Source of the DNA: Dermacentor variabilis
Lineage: Eukaryota; Arthropoda; Arachnida; Ixodida; Ixodidae
Assembly: GCF_050947875.1 (NCBI RefSeq)
Contig: NC_134570.1
Coordinates: 225,975,265 to 226,039,264 of the forward strand
Direction: 5' to 3'
Length of the DNA stretch: 64,000 bases
Shown here: piece by piece, positions 50,901 through 63,522 of the stretch
Position numbering within the stretch: position 1 is the stretch's first letter
Layout: the number at the start of each line of letters is the position of its first letter
Program-made: the position numbers and the translations under genes
Notes under the pieces: generated by a model
What the model was told of the DNA's origin: nothing
Databases searched by the model: none
The model's input: the letters and a program-made list of their open reading frames with translations, nothing else

Positions 50901-53900
50901 GGTGTACAATGGCGTTCTATAATTTTTCTCAACCGCATGTTCAGATCCGGCCCCCATGCTGCTTGAGATCCGCATATTTTTTTCCTTCAACGACTTGCTG
51001 GCGAATAACACTGAAAGGGCAACTGCGGAAGAAGTGTGTGACAACATTGATTCTTACAGTGCACCGCAATATGTGACAGGTGTACTGGTGTAACACGGCA
51101 TTTTATAATTTTTTCTCATCCGCATGTTGAATGCGACCCCCATGCTGCTTTAGATCCGCACATTTTTTTCCTTCCACGATTCCCACGTGAATAACACTGA
51201 AAGGGCAACTGCCGAAGAACTGCGTGCTAACATTGATCTTACATTGCACCGCAATATGAGATATGAGTGCTGGTGTACCAGGGCGTTTTATTATTTTTTC
51301 TCAACCGCATGTTCAGATCTGACCCCCATGCTGCTTGAGATCCGCAATTTTTTTTTGCTTCCACGACTCGCTGGCGAATAACACTGAGAGGGCAACTGCG
51401 GAAGAACTGCTAGCCAGCATTGTTTCTCACAGTGCACCGCAATATGAGACATGAGTACCGGAGTACCAGTGCGTTTTATATTTTTTCTCAACCGCACGTT
51501 GAGATCCAACCCCCATGGTGCTTGAGATCGCCATATTTTTTTTCCTTTGACGACTCGCCGGCGTATAACTCGGAAAGGGCAACTGCGGGAGAACTGCGTG
51601 CCAACATTGATTCTTAAAGTGGACCGAAATATGAGACATCAGTACTGGTGTGCCAGTGCGTTTTATTAGATTTTCTCATCGCCATGTTGAGATGCGACCC
51701 CCATGCTGCTTGAGATCCGCATATTTTTACCTTCCACTTCTCGCCGGCGAATAACACTGAAAGGGCAACTGCGGAGGAACTGCGGGCCAACTTTGATTCT
51801 TACAGTGCACCGCAATATGAGACACGAGTACTGGTGTACCATTGCGTTTTAAAATTTTTCCTCAACCGCAAGTTCAGATCGGACCCCCATGCTGCTTTAG
51901 ATCCGCATATTTCTTTCCTTCCACGACTCGCTATCGAATAACACTGAAAGGGCCACTGCGGAAGAACTGAGTGCCAACATTGACTTTTATAGTCCACCGC
52001 AATATGAGACACGAGTACTGGTGTACAACGGCATTTTATAATTTTTTCTCAACCGCATGTTCAGATCCGTCCCCCATGCTGCTTGAGATGCGCATATTTT
52101 TTTTCATTTCACTACTTGCCGGCGTATAACTCTGAAAGGGCAACTGCGGGAGAACTGCGTGCCAACATTGATTCTTACAGTGCACCGCAATATGAGACAT
52201 GAGTACTGGTGTTCCACTGCGTTTTATAATTTTTTCTCAACCGCAAGTTCAGATCCGACCCCCATGCTGCTTGACATCCGCATATTTTTTCTCCTCCCAC
52301 GACTCCCACGCGAATAACACTGAAAGGGCAACTGCGGAAGAACTGCGTGCCAACAATGATCTTACAGTGCACCGCAATATGACACATGAGTGCTGGTTTA
52401 CCAGGGCGTTTTATAATTTTTTCTCAACCGCATGTTCAGATCTGACCCCTATGTTGCTTGAGATCCGCAATTTTTTTCCTTCCAGCACTCGCCGGCTAAT
52501 AACACTGAAAGGGCAACTGCAGAAGAACTGCTAGCAAACATTGATTCTTACAGTGCAGGGCAATATGAGACATGAGTAATGGTGTACCACGATGTTTTAT
52601 CATTTTTTCTCATCCGCATGTTGAGATGGGCCCCCATGCTGCTTGAGATCCGCATATTTTTTTTCCTTCCACGACTCGCCATCGAATAACGCTGAAATGC
52701 CAACTGCGGAAGAACTGCGTTCCAACCTTCATTCTTACAGTTCACCGTAATATGAGACACGAGTACTGATGTACCACGATGTTTTATAATTTTTTCTCAA
52801 CCGGTTGTTCAGATCCGGCCCCCATACTGTTTTAGATCCGCAAATCTTTTTTTTTCCTTCCACGACTAGCCGGCGAATAACACTGAAAGGGCAACTGCGG
52901 AAGAACTGCGCGCCAGCATTGGTTCTTACAGTGCACCGCAATATGAGACATGAGTAACGGTGTACCACGGCGTTTTATAATTTTTTCTCATCCGCATGTT
53001 GAGATGCGACCCCCATGCTGCTTGAGATCCGCATATTTTTTTCCTTTCACGACTCGCCGGCGAATAACGCTGAAATGCCAACTGCGGAATAACTGCGTGC
53101 CAACATTGATTCTTACAGTGCACCGCAATATGTGACAGGTGTACTGGTGTAACACGGCGTTTTATAATTTTTTCTCATCCGCATGTTGAATGCGAACCCC
53201 ATGCTGCTTGAGATCCGCATATTTTTTTCCTTCCACGATTCCCACGTGAATAACACTGACAGGGCAACTGCGGAAGAACTGCATGCCAACATTGATCTTA
53301 CATTGCACCGCAATATGACACATGAGTGCTCGTGTACCAGGGCGTTTTATTATTTTTTCTCAACCGCATGTTCAGATCTGACCCCCATGCTGCTTGAGAT
53401 CCGCAATTTTTTGCTTCCACCACTCGCCGACGAATAACACTGAAAGGGCAACTGCGGAAGAACTGCTAGCAAACATTGATAATAACAGTGGAGGGCAATA
53501 TGGGACATGAGTGCTGGTGTACCACGGTGTTTTATAATTTTTTCTCTACCGCATGTTCCGATCCCCATGCTCCTTGAGATCCGCATATTTTTTCCTTCCA
53601 CGACTCGCCGGCGAAAAACACTAAAAGGGCAGCTGCGGAAGAACTGCGTGCCAGCATTGATTCTTACAGTGCACCGCAATATGAGACACGAGTACTGGTG
53701 TACCATTGCGTTTTATAATTTTTTCCCAACCGCAAGTTCAGATCCGACCCCCATGCTGCTTGAGATCCGCATAATTTTTTCCTTCCACGACTCGCTGTCG
53801 GTTAACACTGAAAGGGCAACTGCGGCAGAACTGCGTGCCAAGATTGACTCTTATAGTGCACCGCAATATGAGACGTGAGTACTGGTGTACCACTGCGTTT

Positions 53901-55681
53901 TATAATTTTTTCTCAACCGCATGTTCAGATCCGACCCCCATGCTGTTTGAGATCCGCATATTTTCTCCTTCCACGACTCGCCGGCGAAAAACACTAAAAG
54001 GGCAGCTGCGGAAGAACTGCGTGCCAACATTGATTCTTACAGTGGACCGCTATATGAGAGATCATTACTGGTGTACCAGTGCGTTTTATAATTTTTTCTC
54101 ATCGGCATGTTGAGATGTGACCCCCATGCTGATTGAGATCCGCATATTTTGTCCCGCCACGACTCGCCAGCGAATAACACTGAAAGGGCAACTGCGGAAG
54201 GACTGCGTGCCAACATTGATTCTTACAGTGCACCGCAATATGAGACACGAGTACTGGTGTACCACTGCGTTTTATAATTTTCCCTCAACCGCAAGTTCAG
54301 CTCCGACCCCCATGCTGCTTTTGATCCGCATATTTTTTTCGTTTCAGGATTCGCTGTCGAATAACACTGAAAGGGCAACTGCGGAAGAACTGCGTGCCAA
54401 CATTGATTCTTACAGTGCACCGCAATATGAGACATGAGTACTAGTGTACCGCTGCGTTCTATCATTTTTTTTCAACCGCATGTTGAGTTCCGAGCCCCAT
54501 GCTGCTTTAGATCTGCATATTTTTTCCTTCCACGACTCGCCGGCGAATAACACTGAAATGCCAACTGCGGAAGAACTCTCTGTCAACATTGATTCTTACA
54601 GTGCACCGCAATATGAGGCATGAGTACTGGTGTACCACTGCGTTTTATAGTTTTTTTCTCAACCGCAAGGTCAGTTCCGACCCGCATGCTGCTTGAGATC
54701 CACATATTTTTTTCCTTCAACTCGCTGGCGAATAACACTGAAAGGGCAACTGCGGAAGAACTGCGTGACAACATTAATTCTTACAGTGCACCGCAATATG
54801 AGACATCAGTACTGGTGTACAAGTGCGTTTTATAGGTTTTTCTCAACCGCAAGTTCAGATCCGACCCCCATGCTGCTTGAGATCCGCAAATTTTTTTTCC
54901 TTGCACCAGTCGCCGGCAAATAACACTGAAAATGCAACTGCGGAAGAACTGCGTGCCAACATTGACTCTTATAGTGCACCACAATATGAGACGTAAGTAC
55001 TGGTGTACCACTGCGTTCTAATATATTTTCTCAATCGCATATGGAGATCCGACCCCCATGCTGCTTGAGATCCGCATATTTTTTCTTCCACGACTCGCTG
55101 GCGAATAACACTGAAACGGCAACTGCGGAAGAACTGCTAGCCAGCATTGTTTCTTACAGTGCACCACAATATGAGACATGAGTACTGGTGTACCACGGCG
55201 TTTTATAATTTTTTCTCGTCCGCATGTTGTCATGCGACCACATGTTGCTTGAGATCCGCATATTTTTTCCTGCCACGACTCGCCGCCGAATAACACTGAA
55301 AGGGCAAGTGCGGAAGAATTGCGCGTCAACATTGATCTTACAGTGCACCGGAATATGAGACATGAGTACTGGTGTACCACGGCGTTTTATGATTTTTTCT
55401 CAACCGCATGTTCAGGTCCGACCCCCATGCTGCATGAGATCCGCATATTTTTTCCTTCCACGACTAGCCGGCGAATAACACTGGAAGGGCAGCTGCGGAA
55501 GAACTGCGTGCCAACTTTGATTATTACAGTGGAGGGCAATATGGGACATGAGTACTGGTGTACCACGGTGTTTTATAATTTTTTCAAATCCGCATGTTGA
55601 GATGCGACCCCTATGCTGCTTGAGATCCGCATATTTTTTCCATCCACGACTCGCCGGCGAATAACACTGAAAGGGCAACTG

Positions 55682-58084
55682 CGGAAGAACTGCGTGCCAA
55701 CATTGATTCTTACAGTGCACCGCAATTTGAGACATGAGTACTAGTGTACCGCTGCGTTCTATAATTATTTTTCAACCGCATGTTGAGCTCCGAGCCCCAT
55801 GCTGCTTTAGATCTGCATATTTTTTCCTTCCACGACTCGCCGGCGAATAACACTGAAATGCCGACTGCGGAAGAACTGTGTGCCAACATTGATTCTTACA
55901 GTGCACTGCAATATGAGGCATGAGTAATGGTGTACCACTGCGTTTTATAGTTTTTTTCTAACCGCAAGGTCAGTTCCGACCCCATGCTGCTTGAGATCCA
56001 CATATTTTTTTTCCTTCAAAGACTCGCTGGCGAATAACACTGAAGGGGCAACTGCGGAAGAACTGCGTGACAACATTAATTCTTACAGTGCACCGCAATA
56101 TGAGACATCAGTACTGGTGTACAAGTGCGTTTTATAGGTTTTTCTCAACCGCAAGTTCAGATCCGACCCCCATGCTGCTTGAGATCCGCATAATTTTTTC
56201 CTTCCACGACTCGCCGTCGAATAACACTGAAAGGGCAACTGTGGAAGAACTGCGTGCCAACATTGACTCTTACAGTGCACCGCAATATGAGACTTGAGTA
56301 CTGGTGTTCCACTGCGTTTTATAATTTTTCTCAACCGCAAATTCAGATCCGACCCCCATACTGCTTGAGATCCGCAAATTTTTTTCCTTGCACCACTCGC
56401 CGGCAAATAACACTGAAAGGGCAAATGCGGAAGAACTGCGTGCCAACATTGACTCTTATAGTGCACCGCAATATGAGACGTGAGTACTGGTGTACCAATG
56501 CGTTTTAATATTTTTTCTCAACCGCATATGGAGATCCGACCCCCATGCTGCTTGAGATCCGCATATTTTTTCTTCCACGACTTGCTGGCGAATAACACTG
56601 AAAGGGCAACTGCGGAAGAACTGCTAGCCAGCATTGTTTCTTACAGTGCACCACAATATGAGACATGAGTACTGGTGTACCACGGCGTTTTATAATTTTT
56701 TCTCATCCGCATGTTGTCATGCGACCACATGTTGCTTGAGATCCGCATATTTTTTCCTGCCACGACTCGCCGCCGAATAACACTGAAATAGCAACTGCGG
56801 AAGAACTGCGTGCCAACATTGATCTTGTAGTGCACCGCAATATGAGACATGAGTACTGGTGTACCACGGCGTATTATAATTTTTTCTCAACCGCATGTTC
56901 AGATCCGAACCCCATGCTCCTTGAGATCCGCATATTTTTTTCCTTCCACGACTCGCCGGCGAAAAACACTAAAAGGGCAGCTGCAGAAGAACAGCGTGCC
57001 AGCATTGATTCTTACAGTGCACCGCAATATGAGACACGAGTACTGGTGTACCATTGCGTTTTATAATTTTTCCCCAACCGCAAGTTCAGATCCGACCGCC
57101 ACGCTGCTTGAGATCCGCATAATTTTTTTACTTCCACGACTCGCTGTCGAATAACCCTGAAAGGGCAACTGCGGCAGAACTGCGTGCCAACATTGACTCT
57201 TATAGTGCACCGCAATATGAGACATGAGTACTGGTGTACCACTGCGTTTTACAATTTTTTCTCAACCGCAGGTTAAGATCCGACCCCCACGCTGTTTGAG
57301 ATCCGCATATTTTTTCCTTACATGACTCGCCGTCGAATAACACTGAAAGGCCAACTGCTGAAAAACTGCGTGCCAACCTTCATTCTTACAGTTCACCGCA
57401 AGATGAGACACGAGTATTGATGTACCACGGCGTTTTATAATTTTTTCTCCACCGCATGTTCACATCCGGCCCCCATGCTGCTTGAGATCCGCATATCTTT
57501 TTTTTCCTTCCACGACTAGCCGGCGAATAACACTGAAAGGGCAGCTGCGGTAGAACTGCGTGCCAGCATTGATTCTTACAGTGCACCGCAATATGAGACA
57601 TGAGTAATGGTGTACCGCGGTGTTTTAAAATTTTTTCTCAACCGCATGTTCAGATCCGGCCCCCATGCTGTTTGAGATCCGCATATTTTTTCCTTACATG
57701 ACTCGCCGTCGAATAACACTGAAAGGCCAACTGCAGAAGAACTGCGTGCCAACCTTCATTCTTACAGTTCACCGCAATATGTGACACGAGTACTGATGTA
57801 CCACGCCGTTTTATAATTATTTCTCAACCGCAAGTTCAGATCCGACCCCTATGCTGCTTGAGATCCGCATATTTTTTTTCCTTCAACGACTTGCTGGCGG
57901 ATAACACTGAAACGGCAACTGCGGAAGAACTGCGTGACAACATTGATTCTTACAGTGCACCGCAATATGAGACAGGTGTACTGGTGTAACACGGCGTTTT
58001 ATAATTTTTTCTCATCCGCATGTTGAATGCGACCTCCATGTTGCTTGAGATCCGAAAATTTTTTCCTTCCACGACTCCCACGCG
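55682..58084. repeat. ~13-monomer satellite block, copy 1 (offset 15 monomers)
   Basis: Colinear with 58,479-60,883 at an offset rising from 2,797 to 2,799 bp, about 15 monomers. Shared rare variants include GCAATTTGAGAC, CATGCGACCACATG, AAGATGAGACACGAG and GAATGCGACCTCCATG. Scattered substitutions and one- to two-base indels show that this duplication is older than the one at 13-19 kb. Confidence 0.88.
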
Positions 58085-58478
58085 AATAACACTGAAAGGG
58101 CAACTGCGGAAGAACTGCGTGCCAACATTGATCTTACAGTGCACCGCAATATGACACATGAGTGCTGGTGTACCAGGGCGTTTTATAATTTTTTCTCAAC
58201 CGCATGTTGAGATCTGACCCCCATGCTCCTTGAGTTCCGCAATTTTTTTCCTTCCACCACTTGCCGGCGAATAACACTGAAAGGGCAACTGCGGAAGAAC
58301 TGCTAGCAAACATTGATTCTTAAAGTGCCGGGCAATATGAGACATGAGTACTGGTGTACCATGGTATTTTATATTTTTTTCTCATCCGGAAGTTCAGATC
58401 CGACCCCCATCCTGCTTTAGATCCGAATAATTTTTTCCTTCCACGACTCGCTGTCGAATAACTCTGAAAGGGCAACTG

Positions 58479-60883
58479 AGGAAGAACTGCGTGCCAACAT
58501 TGATTCTTACAGTGCACCGCAATTTGAGACATGAGTACTAGTGTACCGCTGCGTTCTATAATTATTTTTCAACCGCATGTTGAGCTCCGAGCCCCATGCT
58601 GCTTTAGATCTGCATATTTTTTCCTTCCACGACTCGCCGGCGAATAACACTGAAATGCCGACTGCGGAAGAACTGTGTGCCAACATTGATTCTTACAGTG
58701 CACCGCAATATGAGGCATGAGTAATGGTGTACCACTGCGTTTTATAGTTTTTTTCTAACCGCAAGGTCAGTTCCGACCCCATGCTGCTTGAGATCCACAT
58801 ATTTTTTTTCCTTCAAAGACTCGCTGGCGAATAACACTGAAGGGGCAACTGCGGAAGAACTGCGTGACAACATTAATTCTTACAGTGCACCGCAATATGA
58901 GACATCAGTACTGGTGTACAAGAGCGTTTTATAGGTTTTTCTCAACCGCAAGTTCAGATCCGACCCCCATGCTGCTTGAGATCCGCATAATTTTTTCCTT
59001 CCACGACTCGCCGTCGAATAACACTGAAAGGGCAACTGGGGAAGAACTGCGTGCCAACATTGACTCTTACAGTGCACCGCAATATGAGACTTGAGTACTG
59101 GTGTTCCACTGCGTTTTATAATTTTTTCTCAACCGCAAATTCAGATCCGACCCCCATACTGCTTGAGATCCGCAAATTTTTTTCCTTGCACCACTCGCCG
59201 GCAAATAACACTGAAAGGGCAAATGCGGAAGAACTGCGTGCCAACATTGACTCTTATAGTGCACCGCAATATGAGACATGAGTACTGGTGTACCACTGCG
59301 TTTTAATATTTTTTCTCAACCGCATATGGAGATCCGACCCCCATGCCGCTTGAGATCCGCATATTTTTTCTTCCACGACTTGCTGGCGAATAACACTGAA
59401 AGGGCAACTGCGGAAGAACTGCTAGCCAGCATTGTTTCTTACAGTGCACCACAATATGAGACATGAGTACTGGTGTACCACGGCGTTTTATAATTTTTTC
59501 TCATCCGCATGTTGTCATGCGACCACATGTTGCTTGAGATCCGCATATTTTTTCCTGCCACGACTCGCCGCCGAATAACACTGAAATTGCAACTGCGGAA
59601 GAACTGCGTGCCAACATTGATCTTGTAGTGCACCGCAATATGAGACATGAGTACTGGTGTACCACGGCGTATTATAATTTTTTCTCAACCGCATGTTCAG
59701 ATCCGAACCCCATGCTCCTTGAGATCCGCATATTTTTTTTCCTTCCACGACTCGCCGGCGAAAAACACTAAAAGGGCAGCTGCAGCAGAACAGCGTGCCA
59801 GCATTGATTCTTACAGTGCACCGCAATATGAGACACGAGTACTGGTGTACCATTGCGTTTTATAATTTTTCCCCAACCGCAAGTTCAGATCCGACCGCCA
59901 CGCTGCTTGAGATCCGCATAATTTTTTTCCTTCCACGACTCGCTGTCGAATAACACTGAAAGGGCAACTGCGGCAGAACTGCGTGCCAACATTGACTCTT
60001 ATAGTGCACCGCAATATGAGACGTGAGTACTGGTGTACCACTGCGTTTTACAATTTTTTCTCAACCGCATGTTCAGATCCGACCCCCACGCTGTTTGAGA
60101 TCCGCATATTTTTTCCTTACATGACTCGCCGTCGAATAACACTGAAATGCCAACTGCTGAAAAACTGCGTGCCAACCTTCATTCTTACAGTTCACCGCAA
60201 GATGAGACACGAGTATTGATGTACCACGGCGTTTTATAATTTTTTCTCCACCGCATGTTCACATCCGGCCCCCATGCTGCTTGAGATCCGCATATCTTTT
60301 TTTTCCTTCCACGACTAGCCGGCGAATAACACTGAAAGGGCAGCTGCGGTAGAACTGCGTGCCAGCATTGATTCTTACAGTGCACCGCAATATGAGACAT
60401 GAGTAATGGTGTACCGCGGTGTTTTAAAATTTTTTCTCAACCGCATGTTCAGATCCGGCCCCCATGCTGTTTGAGATCCGCATATTTTTTCCTTACATAA
60501 CTCGCCGTCGAATAACACTGAAAGGCCAACTGCTGAAGAACTGCGTGCCAACCTTCATTCTTACAGTTCACCGCAATATGTGACACGAGTACTGATGTAC
60601 CACGCCGTTTTATAATTTTTTCTCAACCGCAAGTTCAGATCCGACCCCTATGCTGCTTGAGATCCGCATATTTTTTTTCCTTCAACGACTTGCTGGCGGA
60701 TAACACTGAAACGGCAACTGCGGAAGAACTGCGTGACAACATTGATTCTTACAGTGCACCGCAATATGAGACAGGTGTACTGGTGTAACACGGCGTTTTA
60801 TAATTTTTTCTCATCCGCATGTTGAATGCGACCTCCATGTTGCTTGAGATCCGAAAATTTTTTCCTTCCACGACTCCCACGCG
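58479..60883. repeat. ~13-monomer satellite block, copy 2
   Basis: Second copy of 55,682-58,084. The two copies are separated by about two unrelated-order monomers (58,085-58,478). A partial third relative with the same CATATGGAGATCC and CAAGTGCGTTTTA monomers lies at about 61.1-61.9 kb. Confidence 0.88.
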
Positions 60884-63062
60884 AATAACTCTGAAAGGGC
60901 AACTGCGGAAGAACTGCGTGCCAACATTGATTCTTACAGTGCACCGAAATATGAGACACGAGTATTGGTGTACCCCTGCGTTTTATAATTTTTCCTCAAC
61001 CGCAAGTTCAGATCCGACCCCCATGCTGCTTTAGAGCCGCATATTTTTTTTTCTTTCACGATTCGCTGTCGAATAACACTGAAAGGGCAACTGCGGAAGA
61101 ACTGCGTGCCAACATTGATTCTTACAGTGCACCGCAATATGAGGCATGAGTACTGGTGTACCACTGCGTTCTATATTTTTTTTCTCAAGCGCAAGGTCAG
61201 TTCCGACACCCATGCTGCTTGAGATCCACATATTTTTTTCCTTCAACGACTCGCTGGCGAATAACACTGAAGGGGCAACTGCGGAAGAACTGCGTGACAA
61301 CATTAATTCTTACAGTGCACCGCAATATGAGACATCAGTACTGGTGTACAAGTGCGTTTTAGAAGTTTTTCTCAACCGCAAGTTCAGATCCGACCCCCAT
61401 GCTACTTGAGATCCGCATAATTTTTTCCTTCCACGATTCGCTGTCGAATAACACTGAAAGGGCAACTGGGGAAGAACTGCGTGCCAACATTGACTCTTAC
61501 AGTGCACCGCAATATGAGACATGAGTACTGGTGTTCCACTGCGTTTTATAATTTTTTCTCAAGCGCAAGTTCAGATCCGACCCCCATGTTGCTTGAGATC
61601 TGCAAATTTTTTTCCTTGCACCACTCGCCGGCAAATAACACTGAAAGGGCAACTGCGGAAGAACTGCGTGCCAACATTGACTCTTATAGTGCACCGCAAT
61701 ATGAGACGTGAGTACTGGTGTACCACTGCGTTCTAATATTTTTTCTCAACCGCATATGGAGATCCGACCCCCATGCTGCTTGAGATCCGCATATTTTTTC
61801 TTCCACGACTCGCTGGCGAATAACACTGAAAGGGCAACTGCGGAAGAACTGCTAGCCAGCATTGTTTCTTACAGTGCACCGCAATATGAGACATGAGTAT
61901 TGGTGTACCACTGCGTTTTATATTTTTTCTCAACCGCACGTTGAGATCTAACCCCCATGCTGCTTGAGATCCGCATATTTTTTTTTTCCTTTCGCGACTT
62001 GCCGGCGTATAGCTCTGAAAGGGCAACTGCGGAAGAACTGCGTGCCAACATTGATCCCCACAGTGTACCACAATATGAGACATGAGTAATGGTGTACCAC
62101 GGCGTTTTATATGTTTTTCTCATCCGCATGTTGACATGCGACCACATGCTGCTTGAGATCCGCATATTTCTTCCTTCCACGGCTCGCCGCCGAATAACAC
62201 TGAAAGGGCAACTGCGGAAGAATTGCGTGTCAACATTGATCTTACAGTGCACCGCAATATGAGACATGAGTACTGGTGTACCACGGCGTTTTATAATTTT
62301 TTCTCAACCGCATGTTAAGGTCCCACCCCCATGCTGCTTGAGATCCGCATATTTTCTTCCTTCCACGACTAGCCGGCGAAGAACACTGAAAGGGCAGCTG
62401 CGGAAGAACTGCGTGCCAGCATTGATTCTTACAGTGCACCGCAATATGAGACACGAGTAATGGTGTACCACGGCGTTTTATCATTTTTTCTCATCCGCAT
62501 GTTGAGATGAGACCGCCATGCTGCTTGAGATCCGCATATTTTTTTTCCTTCCACGACTCGCCGGCGAATAACGCTGAAATGCCAACTGGGGAAGAACTGC
62601 GTGCCAACTTTGATTCTTACAGTGCACTGCAATATGAGACATGAGTACTGGTGTACCACTGCCTTTTATAATTTTTTCTCAACCGCAAGTTCAGATCCAA
62701 CCCCCATGCTCCTTGAGATCCGCATATTTTTTTCCTTCAACGACTCGCTGGCGAATAACACAGAAAGGGCAACTGCGGAAGAACTGCGTGACAACATTGA
62801 TTCTTAGAGTGCACCGCAATATGAGACAGGAGTACTGGTGTAACACGGAGTTTTATAATTTTTTCTCATCCGCATGTTGAGATGTGACCCCCATGTTGCT
62901 TGAGATCCGCATATTTTTTCCTTCTACGACTCGCCGACGAATAACACTGAAAGGGCAACTGCGGAAGAACTGCTAGCCAGCATTGTTTCTTACAGTGCAC
63001 CGCAATATTGTCACGTGGTAGTGACGGTGAAGAAAGCAGTACGGTGGAATACAAAACTAGCT

Positions 63063-63068
63063 TTTATT
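63063..63068 (-). promoter_or_regulatory. LTR polyadenylation signal AATAAA
   Basis: AATAAA on the - strand about 350 bp into the LTR and about 60 bp before its end, downstream of the TATA box, as expected for transcript 3'-end formation in R. Confidence 0.75.
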
Positions 63069-63173
63069 GGGCGAACCATTGCCCACAAAACAGGCTACAC
63101 TTATAGCACAATGATAGCGGCGAACACGGTCGGCGATTGTGGGAAATGTGTTCAGCGGGTCAAGCGCGTCGGC

Positions 63174-63180
63174 TTTTATA
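63174..63180 (-). promoter_or_regulatory. LTR TATA box
   Basis: TATAAAA on the - strand in the context CTCTATAAAAGCCG, about 240 bp into the LTR. The probable U3 promoter. Confidence 0.75.
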
Positions 63181-63423
63181 GAGCAGTCGTCGAATGTTCC
63201 AGACTAATCGTTCGGACCCGCGTGCCTTCCACAATGTTCTACACCATTCGGGTTACGCGATGGAATCAGATAACACAAGGTTCGGCGACAACAGACAGCC
63301 GGGTAGAAGCATCGATAACTTTCCAGAAACGTCGGATACATGCAGGCGCATCTCTCGCTGTGCGATTACATTTGTTAAGCGGCGAAACGTGGTCACCCGA
63401 TAACGATAAGTGCACGTGTCAAT

Positions 63424-63434
63424 ACCCCCCTGTT
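63424..63434 (-). promoter_or_regulatory. Polypurine tract
   Basis: AACAGGGGGGT on the - strand, two bases before the LTR start. It is the primer site for plus-strand DNA synthesis of LTR retrotransposons. Confidence 0.85.
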
Positions 63435-63439
63435 ACAAA

Positions 63440-63454
63440 GCATCGACCCGATGC
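63440..63454. other. Short hairpin beside the polypurine tract
   Basis: GCATCG and CGATGC form a perfect 6-bp stem around three bases, about 5 bp from the polypurine tract in the pol-LTR spacer. Function unknown; it could be chance. Confidence 0.5.
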
Positions 63455-63522
63455 TGCAAACAAACGAAGGTAATAAACAAAAGCACTTGTAGCAAAGAAA
63501 AGAACAAAAATGGCGAAGTTTG

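Larger units (their letters stand above)
31536..63008. repeat. Satellite array B, ~187-bp monomer, head-to-tail
   Basis: Same monomer and same orientation as array A, about 168 copies, resuming in the exact register at which array A stopped. The array contains duplicated blocks annotated separately. It ends inside a monomer at ...CACCGCAATAT, where a Ty3/Gypsy LTR begins. No other insertion is visible between these limits. Monomers towards the right (about 48-63 kb) include more variant classes, for example GACAGGTGTACTGGTGTAACACGG and CATGCGACCACATG, than the 2.6-19 kb part of array A. Confidence 0.97.
63009..63421 (-). mobile_element. 3' LTR of a Ty3/Gypsy retrotransposon (413 bp)
   Basis: Read on the - strand, the LTR begins TGACACGTG directly after a polypurine tract and ends CACGTGACA, the TG...CA form with short inverted termini. 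The satellite base sequence just outside is ATAT (63,005-63,008). It contains a TATA box and an AATAAA signal in the expected order, and it aligns with the solo LTR at 30,674-31,029. The upstream pol gene ends about 100 bp from its start, so this is the 3' LTR. The 5' LTR lies beyond the window. Confidence 0.93.

Noticed and set aside
63015..63473. 152-codon ORF on the + strand across the LTR
   Set aside because: It runs antisense to a well-defined LTR with TATA, AATAAA and polypurine tract, and has no recognisable domain.
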